Notes: generated by a model not told the origin, from the sequence alone. A stretch of DNA of 64,000 nt from Streptococcus sp. WB01_FAA12 (GCF_012843315.1 NZ_JABAEX010000001.1:558001-622000), one strand, 5' to 3'; positions 52,916 through 63,255 are shown, counted from the stretch's first letter. Program-made: numbers and translations.

Positions 52916-53896
52916 TTATTTTACATAGGAAAAAGGAATCTCACTGCCGCAGAGCCAATTGTAGACTTGGTCATTGACAAAGACATTCATGGCTTCGTGA
53001 GCATACTCAGGCATGATGCGATAGGACTTGTCACAGGTCAGACGGTTGTAAATCGCGAACTGAGTAATAGGATAGCAAACATCGTCATCCAAGCCCGTAA
53101 TCATCTTGACCTCTCCTTTGATACGATGGGCAAGATTCTTCACATCAATATAGGCAAGTGTCGCCATGATTTCCTCCTCTGTTTCATGGAAGGGATCGTG
53201 GAACTTGAAATAACGGAAGAGTTCGTCATAGGCTTCACTGGTATTGCCAATCTCAAGCACTCGTCTAAAGTCAGACAAGAATGGATAGATGGCAACTGTT
53301 CGCTGAATCCGAGGATTGAGCGCTGCTGCAACTAGGGCTAAAGCACCTCCTTGTGAGGCACCATAGCTAGAAAGTCTTTCCTCATCTACCTTTGGCAGAC
53401 TAGCTACAATTTCGACTAACTGGTAAATATCCAGATAGACATCCTTATAAAAGAGCTGGTCTCGACCTTCAACAGCACCACGGATGATATGTCCCTTGAC
53501 CGTATTTCCTAGTGGAGAATGCAAGCCATCTTGCGAATAGCCCGACTGGCCTCGAACGTCCATAGAAACAACACCGTACCCAGCCACAGTATAGGCCAGC
53601 ATGTCAGTCCAATCCCAACCACGTCCCATATAGCCGTGAAAATGGAAAATTAGGGGAACTTTCTCCTCACTTTTTGGAAGGACGACCCGTGCATAGACCT
53701 TACCTGCATTCGTTCCTTCAAAAGTGAGCTCATAGCACTTGACTTGGGGAATATGGAAATCTCTTTCCTCCAGCTGGTAGGCAGGAAGAGATGAAACTTT
53801 TTTGAGTTCCTCATCCCAGAAAGCATCAAAGTCTTCTGGAACCTCATCCCGTCCTAGATAGGTCTTGATTTCTTCTAATAAAGCTGGATTTTTCAT
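52916..53896 (-). CDS. axe1: CE7-family acetyl esterase (acetyl xylan esterase / cephalosporin C deacetylase-like)
   Basis: A 326-aa cytoplasmic alpha/beta hydrolase. Nucleophile Ser181 in GASQGG, the RGQ motif at 115-117 (VRGQSGY), Asp near 267 in TGLDDDVCYP and His near 297 in EYAHEAM complete the triad and oxyanion site of the CE7 family. ATG at 53896 is taken because the longer frame starts inside the NanR-site region and lacks a good Shine-Dalgarno. The shared operator suggests it removes acetyl groups from imported sugars, perhaps O-acetylated sialic acids; that is inference. Confidence 0.9.
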   Translation of the reverse strand: MKNPALLEEIKTYLGRDEVPEDFDAFWDEELKKVSSLPAYQLEERDFHIPQVKCYELTFEGTNAGKVYARVVLPKSEEKVPLIFHFHGYMGRGWDWTDMLAYTVAGYGVVSMDVRGQSGYSQDGLHSPLGNTVKGHIIRGAVEGRDQLFYKDVYLDIYQLVEIVASLPKVDEERLSSYGASQGGALALVAAALNPRIQRTVAIYPFLSDFRRVLEIGNTSEAYDELFRYFKFHDPFHETEEEIMATLAYIDVKNLAHRIKGEVKMITGLDDDVCYPITQFAIYNRLTCDKSYRIMPEYAHEAMNVFVNDQVYNWLCGSEIPFSYVK

Positions 53897-53930
53897 AGCA
53901 TGCTCCTTTTGTTTTGTAATCGCTATCATA

Positions 53931-53959
53931 ACTCTAGCATATCTAGGAAAGCAATGCAA
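53931..53959 (-). promoter_or_regulatory. axe promoter
   Basis: Minus-strand -35 TTGCAT (53954-53959), a 17-bp spacer and extended -10 TGCTAGAGT (TAGAGT 53931-53936). The geometry to the operator at 54015 is 56 bp, one less than in the other nan promoters. TATGAT (53925-53930) with TTGCTT is an alternative. Confidence 0.5.
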
Positions 53960-54014
53960 GAAAGAACGGTAAACAGAAAGTGAATTTAGATTCTCTTTCC
54001 TCAAACCTATCGTC

Positions 54015-54028
54015 TGAAAGTAGTTTTA
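54015..54028. promoter_or_regulatory. NanR-type operator upstream of axe
   Basis: TGAAAGTAGTTTTA, 13 of 14 bases as in the nanL and nanE sites. It abuts the terminator of the recG transcript (54026-54055). Confidence 0.65.
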
Positions 54029-54055
54029 AAAATAAAGAGAGCGTTTCCACTCTCT
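54026..54055 (-). terminator. Terminator of the recG transcript
   Basis: An 8-bp stem AGAGAGTG/CGCTCTCT with GAAA tetraloop (54036-54055), then TTTATTTTT on the minus strand. It directly follows the 23-aa ORF. Confidence 0.85.
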
Positions 54056-54060
54056 GTATA

Positions 54061-54132
54061 TCAATAGGTGCTAGCTCCTTTCTCTAGTTTGATGGTTTGG
54101 AATTTCTTTTGGTAGGTCACTTTAATAGTCAT
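54061..54132 (-). CDS. Possible 23-aa basic peptide downstream of recG
   Basis: An ATG at 54132 preceded by GAGGA at a 6-bp distance opens a 23-codon ORF (MTIKVTYQKKFQTIKLEKGA plus STY), basic and with alternating beta-strand-like residues. It ends 6 bp before the recG terminator. Position, Shine-Dalgarno and coding-like composition support it. I recall no function; it may be a conserved small protein, the remnant of a longer one, or chance. Confidence 0.45.
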   Translation of the reverse strand: MTIKVTYQKKFQTIKLEKGASTY

Positions 54133-54213
54133 AGGAGAGTCCTCGTTTCTTTTTGATGACTCTAGTATAAGACCCAAACCTAAAAGCTAGCTTATAAATT
54201 TCTTAGAAAAGGC

Positions 54214-56229
54214 TTAATCCAGATGTTCTCTTTTTTCTAGGTGGAGAGCGATCATACGCCATTCTGGATCCTCTTTCCAACCTTCCATAGAACTAATATA
54301 GCTGGCAACCTTCCTCGCTTCTTCTAAAATCGGAAAATCTTCGATAATATCCGCCACTTGAAACTCTGGAAGGCCTGACTGTCTGGTTCCAAAAATCTCA
54401 CCAGAGCCGCGCATTTTCAAATCTTCCTCCGCAAGGACAAAACCATTAGTCGTTTCTGTCATGATGCGCATACGGTCTTTCCCTGACTCAGTCTTGGGAT
54501 TAGCCACAAGAACAGCATAGGACTGCTTGTCTCCCCGACCGACACGACCTCTGAGCTGGTGAAGCTGGCTGAGACCGAACCGATCGGCATCCATGATAAT
54601 CATGACGGTCGCATTGGGAACATTGACCCCAACCTCGATAACAGTTGTAGATACTAGAATATCCGTTTTTCTCTCTTTGAAATCCTGCATGATCTGGTCT
54701 TTTTCGTCACTCTTCATCTTGCCATGTAGAAGAGCTACTTCAGCCTTGCCGGCAAAATGAGCTGTCAACTCCTCAGATAAGGCAATGGCATTTTTCAGAT
54801 CCAGAGCTTCTGATTCTTCAATCAAGGGAGAGATGACGTAGGCTTGAGAACCTTTTTGAATTTCTCCTTCTAACCAAGTCAGCACCTGAGGCAGTTGCTC
54901 ATGCTTAATCCAACGCGTCACAATAGGCTTCCGCCCTGCTGGCATCTGGTCGATAATGGAAACATCCATATCACCAAAGGCTGTGATAGCTAGCGTTCTT
55001 GGTATCGGCGTCGCCGTCATCATGAGAACGTCAGGATTATCCCCTTTTTCCCGTAGAACACGCCTTTGCCCTACGCCAAAACGGTGCTGCTCATCGATGA
55101 TAATCAAACCAAGACGAGCATAATCCACCCCATCTTGTATCAGAGCATGGGTTCCGATGATCAAATCAGCCTCACCCTTTGCTATGGTCTCCAAGACTTC
55201 TCTTTTTTCTGCAGCTTTCAAGGATCCTGTCAAGAGAGTGAGTTTCAAGTCTGGAAAAAGGTTCTGTAGACTTTCATAGTGTTGCTCAGCAAGGATTTCG
55301 GTCGGTACCATGAGGGCCGCTTGGTAGCCAGCCGTCACTGCAGCAAACATAGCCAAGCCAGCGACCACCGTTTTTCCGCTCCCCACATCTCCTTGCAGGA
55401 GACGATTCATGTGGTGGTCGGACTTCATGTCGGCCAAAATTTCCTGCAAACTCTTTTCCTGAGCTGAGGTCAGAGCGAAAGGTAGACATTCCTTAACAGC
55501 CGTTACTTTTTCCTGAGACCAGTTCAGAACCAGACCACTTCCCTGAACTCTATTTTCAGACTTGAGCGTCTGCAACTGCATTTGGAAGTAAAAGAGTTCC
55601 TCAAACTTGATACGACGAAGGGCCTGCTTGTATTCTGCCAAATCCTTAGGGAAATGCATAGCGCGAACAGCCTGGCAACGGGACATGAGTTTGTATTTGT
55701 CCAGCAAAGACTGGGGAAGATTTTCCTCTATCAAGAGGTCCAACCCCTGATCAAAGGCTGTCTTAATGACCTTGACCAGCCCTGACTGACTGATTCCCTG
55801 AGCCAGACGATAGACTGGCTGGAGGTCATCTTCCACCTGAGCTAGAACCTTCATCCCAGTCAGACTAGCCTTGGCGCGGTCCCATTTTCCAAAGACAGCA
55901 AGGGTTGCTCCTAACTCTATCTTATCAGCTAGATAGGGTTGGTTAAAGAAATTCACCGCAAAAACGACTTCTCCCTGCTTGAGGCTAAAGCGCAGACGAT
56001 TGCGCTTAAAACCATAATACTGGACACTGGCAGGAGTCACGACTTGACCAGACAGGACAGCCTTTTCGTCATCTTCCAGCTCTAGGACCTGCTTGGTCTT
56101 GAAATCTTCATAACGGAAAGGAAAGTAGAGCAAGAGGTCTTGCAAATTTTCAATTCCTAGTTTGGCGTATTTCTCTGCTGACTTTGGCCCCACACCAGGC
56201 AAGACATGCAAGGGTTGTTGTAGATTCAT
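54214..56229 (-). CDS. recG: ATP-dependent DNA helicase RecG
   Basis: A 671-aa branch-migration helicase that remodels stalled forks. N-terminal wedge (OB) domain, with early VGPKSAEKYAKLGI, then superfamily 2 helicase motifs: I GDVGSGKTV near 279, II DEQH near 380, III TATPIPRT, and V/VI STTVIEVGVNVPNA and QLRGRVGRG, followed by a C-terminal TRG-like segment. Full length. Upstream of alr in the transcript order (alr-recG), 21 bp after alr. Confidence 0.97.
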   Translation of the reverse strand: MNLQQPLHVLPGVGPKSAEKYAKLGIENLQDLLLYFPFRYEDFKTKQVLELEDDEKAVLSGQVVTPASVQYYGFKRNRLRFSLKQGEVVFAVNFFNQPYLADKIELGATLAVFGKWDRAKASLTGMKVLAQVEDDLQPVYRLAQGISQSGLVKVIKTAFDQGLDLLIEENLPQSLLDKYKLMSRCQAVRAMHFPKDLAEYKQALRRIKFEELFYFQMQLQTLKSENRVQGSGLVLNWSQEKVTAVKECLPFALTSAQEKSLQEILADMKSDHHMNRLLQGDVGSGKTVVAGLAMFAAVTAGYQAALMVPTEILAEQHYESLQNLFPDLKLTLLTGSLKAAEKREVLETIAKGEADLIIGTHALIQDGVDYARLGLIIIDEQHRFGVGQRRVLREKGDNPDVLMMTATPIPRTLAITAFGDMDVSIIDQMPAGRKPIVTRWIKHEQLPQVLTWLEGEIQKGSQAYVISPLIEESEALDLKNAIALSEELTAHFAGKAEVALLHGKMKSDEKDQIMQDFKERKTDILVSTTVIEVGVNVPNATVMIIMDADRFGLSQLHQLRGRVGRGDKQSYAVLVANPKTESGKDRMRIMTETTNGFVLAEEDLKMRGSGEIFGTRQSGLPEFQVADIIEDFPILEEARKVASYISSMEGWKEDPEWRMIALHLEKREHLD

Positions 56230-56250
56230 GCTCCCCCTCCTTTCTTAGTT

Positions 56251-57354
56251 TTAATAATACTCTCTCGGAATACGATCACTGAGGAGGCAAACCACCTCAT
56301 AGTTAATAGTCCCACGGTAGGTCGCTACCTGAGTAGCTGTGATTTCCTTGTCACCGTTTGTGCCGATCAGGGTTACTTTTGTTCCTAGCGGGTAAACCTT
56401 AGGCAGACGAATGGTAATTTGGTCCATAGATACTCGTCCGACGATTGGGCAAGCTTGACCATCTACCAAGACAGAGAAATTCTGCATATCACGTGTCCAA
56501 CCATCCGCATAGCCGATTGGCACCGTCGCTATGACTTGCTCACCATCCGCCTGATAGGTCGCTCCATAGCCCATGCAAGCTCCAGCTGGAACTGTCTTGA
56601 CATGAACTAGAGCAGATTCCAAGGTCAAGGCTGGAGTCAAGGCATAAGGCAAGTCCAAAACCTCTCCACTTGGATTGAGACCATACATGGAATCTCCCAT
56701 ACGAACCGCATTGAAAATAGTCTCTGCATGCCAGAGGGTCGTTGCCGAGTTGCTGGCATGAACCAGCTCTGGAACTTCCTTCATACTTGCCAAAATAGCT
56801 TTAAAGCATTCTAACTGCTGATTAAAGTAGGTATCTGATTCCTCATCTGCAGTCGCAAAGTGGGTAAAAATTCCTTCAACGCGAGCACCGTGTTGCTTGA
56901 GCAAGTCTTGAGCCAGATCAGCTTCACTGGCCTCTCTAAAACCAATCCGTCCCATTCCTGAGTCAATCTTGAGGTGGACAGTCAAGCCAGTTAAATCTGC
57001 TTCCTTGTCTAACAGCGCTTGAATCCACTCCAATCCTGCCACTGTCAAGGTGATATCGTATTCTTTAGCAAGAGAAACAGCTTCGATTTCAGAAACTCCT
57101 AAAATGAGAATTCGCTTGCTGAGTCCAGCCTGACGAAGTTCGATGGCTTCATCAATATTAGAAACGCAAAAGCCGTCTACATCATCTTGAATCACCTTGG
57201 CAACAGCTACCGCCCCATGTCCATAGGCATTGGCCTTGACCACTGCCCACTTGAGCGTTCCTTCAGGAATATGAGCCCCCATTTGCTGAATATTTTGTCG
57301 AATAGCTCCCAGATGAATCAGAGCCTTGGTCGGTCTATGTGGACTAGCTTTCAT
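56251..57354 (-). CDS. alr: Alanine racemase
   Basis: A 367-aa PLP enzyme making D-alanine for peptidoglycan and teichoic acids. PLP lysine Lys40 in [11 protein letters not shown], catalytic Tyr in CMGYGATYQ near 263. ATG at 57354 has a TGGAGGAAAA Shine-Dalgarno and overlaps the acpS stop region by 11 bp; the longer frame runs inside acpS. It supplies D-Ala for the ddl gene 20 kb away. Confidence 0.96.
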   Translation of the reverse strand: MKASPHRPTKALIHLGAIRQNIQQMGAHIPEGTLKWAVVKANAYGHGAVAVAKVIQDDVDGFCVSNIDEAIELRQAGLSKRILILGVSEIEAVSLAKEYDITLTVAGLEWIQALLDKEADLTGLTVHLKIDSGMGRIGFREASEADLAQDLLKQHGARVEGIFTHFATADEESDTYFNQQLECFKAILASMKEVPELVHASNSATTLWHAETIFNAVRMGDSMYGLNPSGEVLDLPYALTPALTLESALVHVKTVPAGACMGYGATYQADGEQVIATVPIGYADGWTRDMQNFSVLVDGQACPIVGRVSMDQITIRLPKVYPLGTKVTLIGTNGDKEITATQVATYRGTINYEVVCLLSDRIPREYY

Positions 57355-57706
57355 GATTTTCCTCCAAAATGACACTGGCTGTCACAAACTGATCTGTATG
57401 GCTGATTGACAGCCAAATTTTTCCTAAAAATGGTGCCTGACTAAAATAAGGCGCGCCTCGTTCATTGTTCAAGACTTCCAAATCCTGAAAGGTCAGTTTG
57501 CCAATACCAGTTCCCATAGCCTTGGAAAAGGCCTCCTTAGCGGACCAGCGACCTGCCAAGTATTCGATCTGTCTGCGCCCTTTGAGACTGGTAAAACGCT
57601 CCATTTCTTTAGGGGTCAGCACCCGCTTGGCAAAGCCCTCACGTCGTGTAACTGCTTTTTCTATCGAAGCCAATTCTTCGATGTCAATTCCGTGTCCAAC
57701 TATCAT
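57344..57706 (-). CDS. acpS: Holo-[acyl-carrier-protein] synthase
   Basis: A 120-aa phosphopantetheinyl transferase that activates ACP for fatty-acid synthesis. Magnesium ligands Asp8 (GIDIEEL) and Glu58 ([10 protein letters not shown]) are present. Start at 57706 ([10 protein letters not shown]), the family start; frames extending toward aroG are not supported. An ATG two codons upstream is also possible. Confidence 0.96.
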   Translation of the reverse strand: MIVGHGIDIEELASIEKAVTRREGFAKRVLTPKEMERFTSLKGRRQIEYLAGRWSAKEAFSKAMGTGIGKLTFQDLEVLNNERGAPYFSQAPFLGKIWLSISHTDQFVTASVILEENHES

Positions 57707-57750
57707 ACTCATAAAAGGAGCTGAGATTCCCCCAACTCCATCCTTTTCAC

Positions 57751-58782
57751 TTATTTTGTTAAGGTAGTATAAATTTCTTCTACCAAGGCTACTGTATTTT
57801 CCCAACCTAGACAAGGATCGGTTATGGAGCAACCAAAGACCTCTGGTTGATTTTGGCGACCATCTGCTAGGTAAGATTCGATCATAAAGCCTCGAACCGT
57901 CTTTTTAATCTTTTCATTCCAATCACGATTCAGCAAGGCTTGGCGAACAATGCGAATTTGTTCCATATACTGCTTGCCTGAATTGTCATGATTGGTATCA
58001 ATGATAATGAAGGGATTTTCAAGTCCCATGGTCTCATAACGATTGATGGCATTTAAGAGGGTTTCATAGTAGAAATTGGGTTCATTTTTACCATATTCGT
58101 TCATGGCACCACGAAGGATAACGTGGGCCAAGGGATTTCCTGAAGTTTCCACTTCTTGACCGTGGTAGAGGAAGGTTTGCTTGTTTTGAGCCGCATAGAT
58201 AGCATTAAACATAACTCCAAGGTTCCCAGATGTCGGATTTTTCATCCCAACTGGAGCATCAATCCCAGACGCTACAAAGCGGTGTTCTTGGTCTTCCACT
58301 GAACGAGCCCCTACAGCATGGTAGCTGACCAGATCATCGACCAAAACGAGGTTTGACGGATAGAGCATCTCATCAGCTGTTGTCAAGCCCGTTTCGGTAA
58401 TCACACGGTAGTGGAGCTGACGAACAGCCTGCAAACCATTTATGAGACTAGGCGCTTCGCTGGTATTTGGTTGATGAATCATACCCTTATAGCCATCTCC
58501 ATTGGTACGAGGTTTAGCCGTATAAACACGCATCACGATAAAGATTTTATCCGCAACTTTTTTCTGCAAGTCTGCTAAGCGATGAGCATATTCAAGCACA
58601 GCTTCTTCATTGTCTGAAGAGCACGGCCCCATCACCAAAAGGATTCGGTCATCCTCACCCGAGATGATGGCTGCCAACTCTCTGTCACGGGCTTCTTTTT
58701 TTCGCAAGGCTTCAGGTGACAACTGGGTCGCAGCCTTGATTGCTTCAATATCAATTTCTTGACCTTTTTCGATAAATGTCAT
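57751..58782 (-). CDS. aroG: 3-deoxy-7-phosphoheptulonate (DAHP) synthase, copy 2
   Basis: A 343-aa class I-alpha DAHP synthase condensing PEP and erythrose-4-phosphate, the first step of aromatic amino-acid synthesis. Motifs [39 protein letters not shown] and [13 protein letters not shown] are all intact. It is a close paralogue of the gene one base upstream, so arose by tandem duplication. The N-terminal regulatory extension may differ in feedback control; which amino acid inhibits which copy is not readable from sequence. Confidence 0.95.
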   Translation of the reverse strand: MTFIEKGQEIDIEAIKAATQLSPEALRKKEARDRELAAIISGEDDRILLVMGPCSSDNEEAVLEYAHRLADLQKKVADKIFIVMRVYTAKPRTNGDGYKGMIHQPNTSEAPSLINGLQAVRQLHYRVITETGLTTADEMLYPSNLVLVDDLVSYHAVGARSVEDQEHRFVASGIDAPVGMKNPTSGNLGVMFNAIYAAQNKQTFLYHGQEVETSGNPLAHVILRGAMNEYGKNEPNFYYETLLNAINRYETMGLENPFIIIDTNHDNSGKQYMEQIRIVRQALLNRDWNEKIKKTVRGFMIESYLADGRQNQPEVFGCSITDPCLGWENTVALVEEIYTTLTK

Positions 58783-58783
58783 C

Positions 58784-59815
58784 TTACTCTCCTAGCGTTT
58801 GGTAAATTTCGCGAACAAGTGCTTCTGTGTTGTCCCATCCGAGACACGGATCTGTAATGGACTTGCCAAAAACTTCTGGCTCATTTTGACGTCCATCTTC
58901 TAGATAGGACTCAATCATAAAACCACGAACATATTTCTTGATTTTCTCATTCCAGTCACGGTTGATCAAGGTCTGGCGTACGATACGGATTTGATCCATA
59001 TATTGCTTGCCTGAATTGTCATGATTGGTATCGATTATGATAAAAGGATTTTCCAAGCCCATCTTTTCATACTGGGCAATGGTATCCATCAAATTGTCAT
59101 AGTAGTAGTTAGGAATATTTTTCCCATATTCATTCAAGGCACCGCGAAGAATGGCGTGGGACAATGGATTCCCCGTTGTTTCCACCTCTTTACCGAGGAA
59201 AAGGAAACTCTGTTTATTTTGCGCTGCATAAATCCCGTTAAACATAACATTGAGATTTCCAGATGTTGGATTTTTAAAACCTGTCGAAAACCCTGCTCCA
59301 CTCGCTACAAAACGGTGTTGCTGATCCTCTACAGAACGTGCTCCAACAGCCATATAAGAAATCAAATCATCCACTAGCGGAAGATTTTCAGGATAAAGCA
59401 TCTCATCAGCTGTTGTCATGCCTGTCTCCGTAATCACACGGTAGTGTAGCTGGCGAACAGCCTTAATCCCATTGATCAAGCTAGGAGCTTCTGTCGCATT
59501 TGGTTGATGAATCAAGCCCTTATAGCCATCTCCATTGGTACGAGGTTTAGCCGTATAGACACGCATGACCATAAAAATACGGTCTTTGACCTCTTCTTGC
59601 AAAGCAGACAGACGCTTGGCATACTCGAGAACCGCCTCTTCATTATCAGATGAACACGGTCCAATCACCAAGAGAATACGCTGGTCTTCCCCACGGATGA
59701 TGGCTTCCAATTCCTGATCACGTTGATTTTTTCTCGCAAGAGCCGCTCCCTCTAATTTAGACAAGGCGCGAACTTCTTCAATGTTAATTTTAGGACTTTT
59801 AGCTGTAAATACCAT
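58784..59815 (-). CDS. aroG: 3-deoxy-7-phosphoheptulonate (DAHP) synthase, copy 1
   Basis: A 343-aa DAHP synthase of the same length as copy 2 and similar throughout (shared [37 protein letters not shown] blocks). The two differ mostly in the N-terminal 40 residues and surface positions, as in Phe- versus Tyr-sensitive pairs. First gene of the aroG-aroG-acpS-alr-recG transcript. Confidence 0.95.
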   Translation of the reverse strand: MVFTAKSPKINIEEVRALSKLEGAALARKNQRDQELEAIIRGEDQRILLVIGPCSSDNEEAVLEYAKRLSALQEEVKDRIFMVMRVYTAKPRTNGDGYKGLIHQPNATEAPSLINGIKAVRQLHYRVITETGMTTADEMLYPENLPLVDDLISYMAVGARSVEDQQHRFVASGAGFSTGFKNPTSGNLNVMFNGIYAAQNKQSFLFLGKEVETTGNPLSHAILRGALNEYGKNIPNYYYDNLMDTIAQYEKMGLENPFIIIDTNHDNSGKQYMDQIRIVRQTLINRDWNEKIKKYVRGFMIESYLEDGRQNEPEVFGKSITDPCLGWDNTEALVREIYQTLGE

Positions 59816-59830
59816 GATTCATCTCCTTAT

Positions 59831-59876
59831 AAAGCAAACGGACACCAAGTAAAAATGTATTTTCACCAGGTATCCG
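59831..59876 (-). terminator. Possible terminator after secA
   Basis: Stem CGGATACC/GGTGTCCG (59839-59876, one G-U pair) with inner symmetry, followed on the minus strand by TTTGCTTT. The T-run is weak, so termination may be partial. Confidence 0.4.
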
Positions 59877-59894
59877 CCTGTATCTTATCTCATA

Positions 59895-62408
59895 TTATTG
59901 TCTCTTACCATGACAGTTCTTGAATTTCTTACCTGATCCACATGGACATTGGTCGTTTCGTCCGATTTGGCTCAAGTCCACATCTTTTGGAAGCTGAGTC
60001 TGCTGCGCTGCGATATTACGAGTCGCAGTTGTACTGATATTGTGTTCAGTTTGAGGACGTTCCTGTTCGTGGATTTGTGCTTTCATCATCAAGCGGGTCA
60101 CATCGAACTCAATCGATCCGATCATGTCGTTAAACATGCGGAAACCTTCTGCTTGATATTCTACAACCGGGTTGTTTTGGGCATATCCACGAAGACCAAC
60201 AGCATTTCGCAACTGATCAAGAGCATCAATATGGTCTGTCCACTTGTTGTCTACAACACGTAGAATCAAGACTTTTTGGAATTCTTTCACTGCATCTTCA
60301 TCACGAAGTTTAGCAACTTGGCTATCATAAACCTTCAATGCACGTTGATACAGCTCATCTTTGATGGCTTGATCTGACAGACCTGCAAGATCTGAGCGGC
60401 TGATTGAATCTTCTGGAAGTAGGTTGTACTTAGCAAAGTTCAAGATTGCTTCCAATTTTTCATCTTCTTTTGAACGAGCATGTGCATCTACGATTCGTCC
60501 AATGGTACGGCGGATCATAGCATGAATCTCAGGTGCCAAGTCACGGTCGGCAGTAATGACATCATAACGTTGTGCATAGATAATCTCACGTTGTTCACGC
60601 ATAACGTCGTCGTATTGAAGAACCTGTTTACGTGTATCATAGTTGTTTCCTTCGACACGTTTTTGAGCTGCTTCAACCTGACGCGTTAACATACGAGATT
60701 CGATGGCTTCATCAGACATATTGAGACGTTCAAAGATACCTTTCAAACGTTCTGAACCGAAACGTTTCATCAAATCATCTTCAAGAGACAAGTAGAATTG
60801 TGACTCACCTGGGTCTCCTTGACGTCCTGAACGTCCACGAAGCTGATTATCAATACGGCGACTTTCGTGGCGTTCTGTACCAATGACGCAAAGTCCACCA
60901 AGTTCACGAACCCCTTCACCAAGCTTGATGTCAGTACCACGACCGGCCATATTGGTAGCGATGGTAACTGCACCACGTTGACCAGCATTCATGATGATTT
61001 GCGCTTCTCTGTAGTGGTTTTTCGCATTCAAGACTTCGTGAGGAACACCTGCTTCGACCAATTTCTTAGAAAGAAAATCACTGGTTTCAACGGCAACCGT
61101 ACCTACCAAGACTGGCTGACCTTTTTGATAACGTGCCTTCACATCTTCAACTACAGCCTTGAATTTTGCATCAAGACTTGCATAGAGAAGGTCTGAGTGG
61201 TCAATACGTTGGATTGGACGGTTGGTTGGGATTGGGATGACACGAATGTTGTAGATTTCGCGGAATTCTTCTTCTTCTGTTTTACCAGTACCCGTCATAC
61301 CTGCCAATTTCTTATACATACGGAAGAGGTTTTGGTAGGTAATAGAAGCTGAAGTCTTGGTTTCATCTTGGATTGGCACACCTTCCTTGGCTTCAATCGC
61401 TTGGTGCAAGCCGTCAGAGTAACGACGACCTTCCATGGTACGACCTGTAAATTGATCGACAATCAGGATTTCCTGCTCTTCGCTAACCACATAGTCAATA
61501 TCGAGAATCATAATGTAGTTGGCACGGAGGGCATTGTCGATAAAGTGAGTAAGAGCCACATTTTCAATATCGTAGAGATTTTCCAGTTTGAAGTAGGCTT
61601 CAGCCTTGTCAATCCCTGAATCAGACAAACCAATAGTCTTAGACTGGATGTCAATGATATAGTCATCTTTGTCCAAAGATTTGACAAAGTGATCCGCCAT
61701 ATGATACAGCTGACTAGTTTCCACAGCATTGGCCCCTGAAACGATTAAAGGAGTACGAGCCTCATCAATCAAGATCGAGTCAACCTCATCGACCAAGGCA
61801 TAGTTGAGCGGACGCTGTACCATGTTCTCTGCCCGAACAACCATGTTGTCACGAAGGTAGTCGAAACCAATTTCTGAGTTAGTCGAATAGGTAATATCAC
61901 AGAGATAGGCTTCTTTCTTCTCCATTGGTGACTTCGCAGCCAAGTTAATCCCTACTGATAAACCAAGCCATGAGTACAATTCACCCATCTCAGTCGCATC
62001 ACGTTCGGTTAGATACTCGTTGACCGTTACTACGTGAACCCCTTCACCTGCAAGGGCATTGAGGTATACAGGCATGGTCGCAGTCAAGGTTTTCCCTTCA
62101 CCAGTACGCATTTCTGGCACATCTCCATGGTGGAGGACAATCCCACCCATGACCTGCACTTTATATGGGAAAAGTCCAAGAACACGCTTGGCAGCTTCAC
62201 GTACTACCGCAAAAGCCTCATAGAGCAATGAATCCAGCGATTCACCCTTGTTGTAACGTTCCTTAAATTCATCTGTTTTTGCTTTTAGCTGGTCATCCGT
62301 CAAGGCTGCCATCTGATCTTCATATTTGAGAACCTTGTCTGCCATCTTTTCCAGACGACGAAGTTCTCCTTTATCATTTTCGATAATCGTTTTTAAAATA
62401 TTAGCCAT
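59895..62408 (-). CDS. secA: Preprotein translocase ATPase SecA
   Basis: An 837-aa motor of Sec-dependent secretion. Walker [12 protein letters not shown] (101-107 core), Walker [17 protein letters not shown] near 208, helicase motifs [12 protein letters not shown], and [13 protein letters not shown]. The C-terminal SEC-C zinc motif [15 protein letters not shown] is at the end. A single SecA1; the accessory SecA2 of serine-rich glycoprotein export is not in this window. Confidence 0.98.
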   Translation of the reverse strand: MANILKTIIENDKGELRRLEKMADKVLKYEDQMAALTDDQLKAKTDEFKERYNKGESLDSLLYEAFAVVREAAKRVLGLFPYKVQVMGGIVLHHGDVPEMRTGEGKTLTATMPVYLNALAGEGVHVVTVNEYLTERDATEMGELYSWLGLSVGINLAAKSPMEKKEAYLCDITYSTNSEIGFDYLRDNMVVRAENMVQRPLNYALVDEVDSILIDEARTPLIVSGANAVETSQLYHMADHFVKSLDKDDYIIDIQSKTIGLSDSGIDKAEAYFKLENLYDIENVALTHFIDNALRANYIMILDIDYVVSEEQEILIVDQFTGRTMEGRRYSDGLHQAIEAKEGVPIQDETKTSASITYQNLFRMYKKLAGMTGTGKTEEEEFREIYNIRVIPIPTNRPIQRIDHSDLLYASLDAKFKAVVEDVKARYQKGQPVLVGTVAVETSDFLSKKLVEAGVPHEVLNAKNHYREAQIIMNAGQRGAVTIATNMAGRGTDIKLGEGVRELGGLCVIGTERHESRRIDNQLRGRSGRQGDPGESQFYLSLEDDLMKRFGSERLKGIFERLNMSDEAIESRMLTRQVEAAQKRVEGNNYDTRKQVLQYDDVMREQREIIYAQRYDVITADRDLAPEIHAMIRRTIGRIVDAHARSKEDEKLEAILNFAKYNLLPEDSISRSDLAGLSDQAIKDELYQRALKVYDSQVAKLRDEDAVKEFQKVLILRVVDNKWTDHIDALDQLRNAVGLRGYAQNNPVVEYQAEGFRMFNDMIGSIEFDVTRLMMKAQIHEQERPQTEHNISTTATRNIAAQQTQLPKDVDLSQIGRNDQCPCGSGKKFKNCHGKRQ

Positions 62409-62504
62409 TATTTTCCTTACTTTAGATTCTGAATATTTTAGAATGTTCTTTTAATTCTAGCACATTTGCTCTTAATTTTCAAGAAAGAATCCGCGTTTCA
62501 ACAG

Positions 62505-62536
62505 GGAAAAGAGGCTAACTTCTAGGTCAGTCTCTT
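62505..62536 (-). terminator. Probable terminator after the 96-aa gene
   Basis: An 11-bp stem with one mismatch and one G-U (62509-62519 with 62526-62536), T-run TTTTCC on the minus strand. It lies between the membrane-protein gene and secA. Confidence 0.5.
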
Positions 62537-62568
62537 AGCTTTTTATGGACTACATTTCACACAAATAT

Positions 62569-62859
62569 TTAATTGCCAAGCAGAGCTGGCAAAATTCCAA
62601 AAATCAGGAAAAGATTGATCCAGAAGGCCATACAAAAGATCACTCCAAAGAGGAAGAGACTCATCCTTTTAGTCAGCGCCGAGAAAAGGATTGCCAATAC
62701 ACCAAGGAAAACAAAGAGCTTTTTCATGATGAAGAAATAAACCGAAACTCCTCCTATTTGCAAATCCCATGGAAGACACAAGACCAGCAGCCACAACAAG
62801 CAAATCGTAAGAATGTAGGTTTTATAGTATTGATGAATGAACTGCTTTATTTTGAACAT
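62569..62859 (-). CDS. Small hypothetical membrane protein (96 aa)
   Basis: A 96-residue protein with three hydrophobic segments (about 15-30, 38-60 and 66-92) separated by WDLQIGG and TKRM loops. Not recognised as a named family. Located between secA and der with a second small membrane-protein gene, and 18 bp after it, so they are probably co-transcribed. Confidence 0.65.
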   Translation of the reverse strand: MFKIKQFIHQYYKTYILTICLLWLLVLCLPWDLQIGGVSVYFFIMKKLFVFLGVLAILFSALTKRMSLFLFGVIFCMAFWINLFLIFGILPALLGN

Positions 62860-62877
62860 TGGAACCTCCTCTAAACT

Positions 62878-63216
62878 TTATCTATTGATGGATGTCCTCG
62901 TTTTGTTCTCTTGTTTCAGCTTGAACATTCTCTTTAGACAGGCATATATTTTCCAGTCATTCACAAGAGACAAAAAAACTAAAAGGAACCATATCCCCCA
63001 AATTGTTAAATCAGCAGGATTTTTCAAGACAATATTGAAAATTAAGAATGAAAAAATTGTAAAAGCGATACTGAACAAAGCCCACAAAGGGAGATAAATC
63101 CAGTAAAAGTAATAGAAAAACACGAAATATTTACTATTTTTGTCCGCCTTCTCAATCCAATGAAAAAAATAAAAGTAGGGTGATAAAAGCAATAATATAA
63201 AAAATTTCTCCATCAC
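62878..63216 (-). CDS. Small hypothetical membrane protein (112 aa)
   Basis: A 112-residue protein very rich in Phe/Tyr/Trp with three or four membrane segments (about 4-20, 29-45, 47-65 and 72-88) and a basic C-terminal tail. No family recognised. Low G+C relative to neighbours. It lies between der and the 96-aa gene. Confidence 0.62.
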   Translation of the reverse strand: MMEKFFILLLLSPYFYFFHWIEKADKNSKYFVFFYYFYWIYLPLWALFSIAFTIFSFLIFNIVLKNPADLTIWGIWFLLVFLSLVNDWKIYACLKRMFKLKQENKTRTSINR

Positions 63217-63255
63217 ACACCTCTTTTTGATAACGTTTTCTTTGACTTCATTCTA

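Noticed and set aside
57707-57832. 42-residue N-terminal extension of AcpS
   Set aside because: It overlaps the aroG end and contains no AcpS sequence; [10 protein letters not shown] is the family start.
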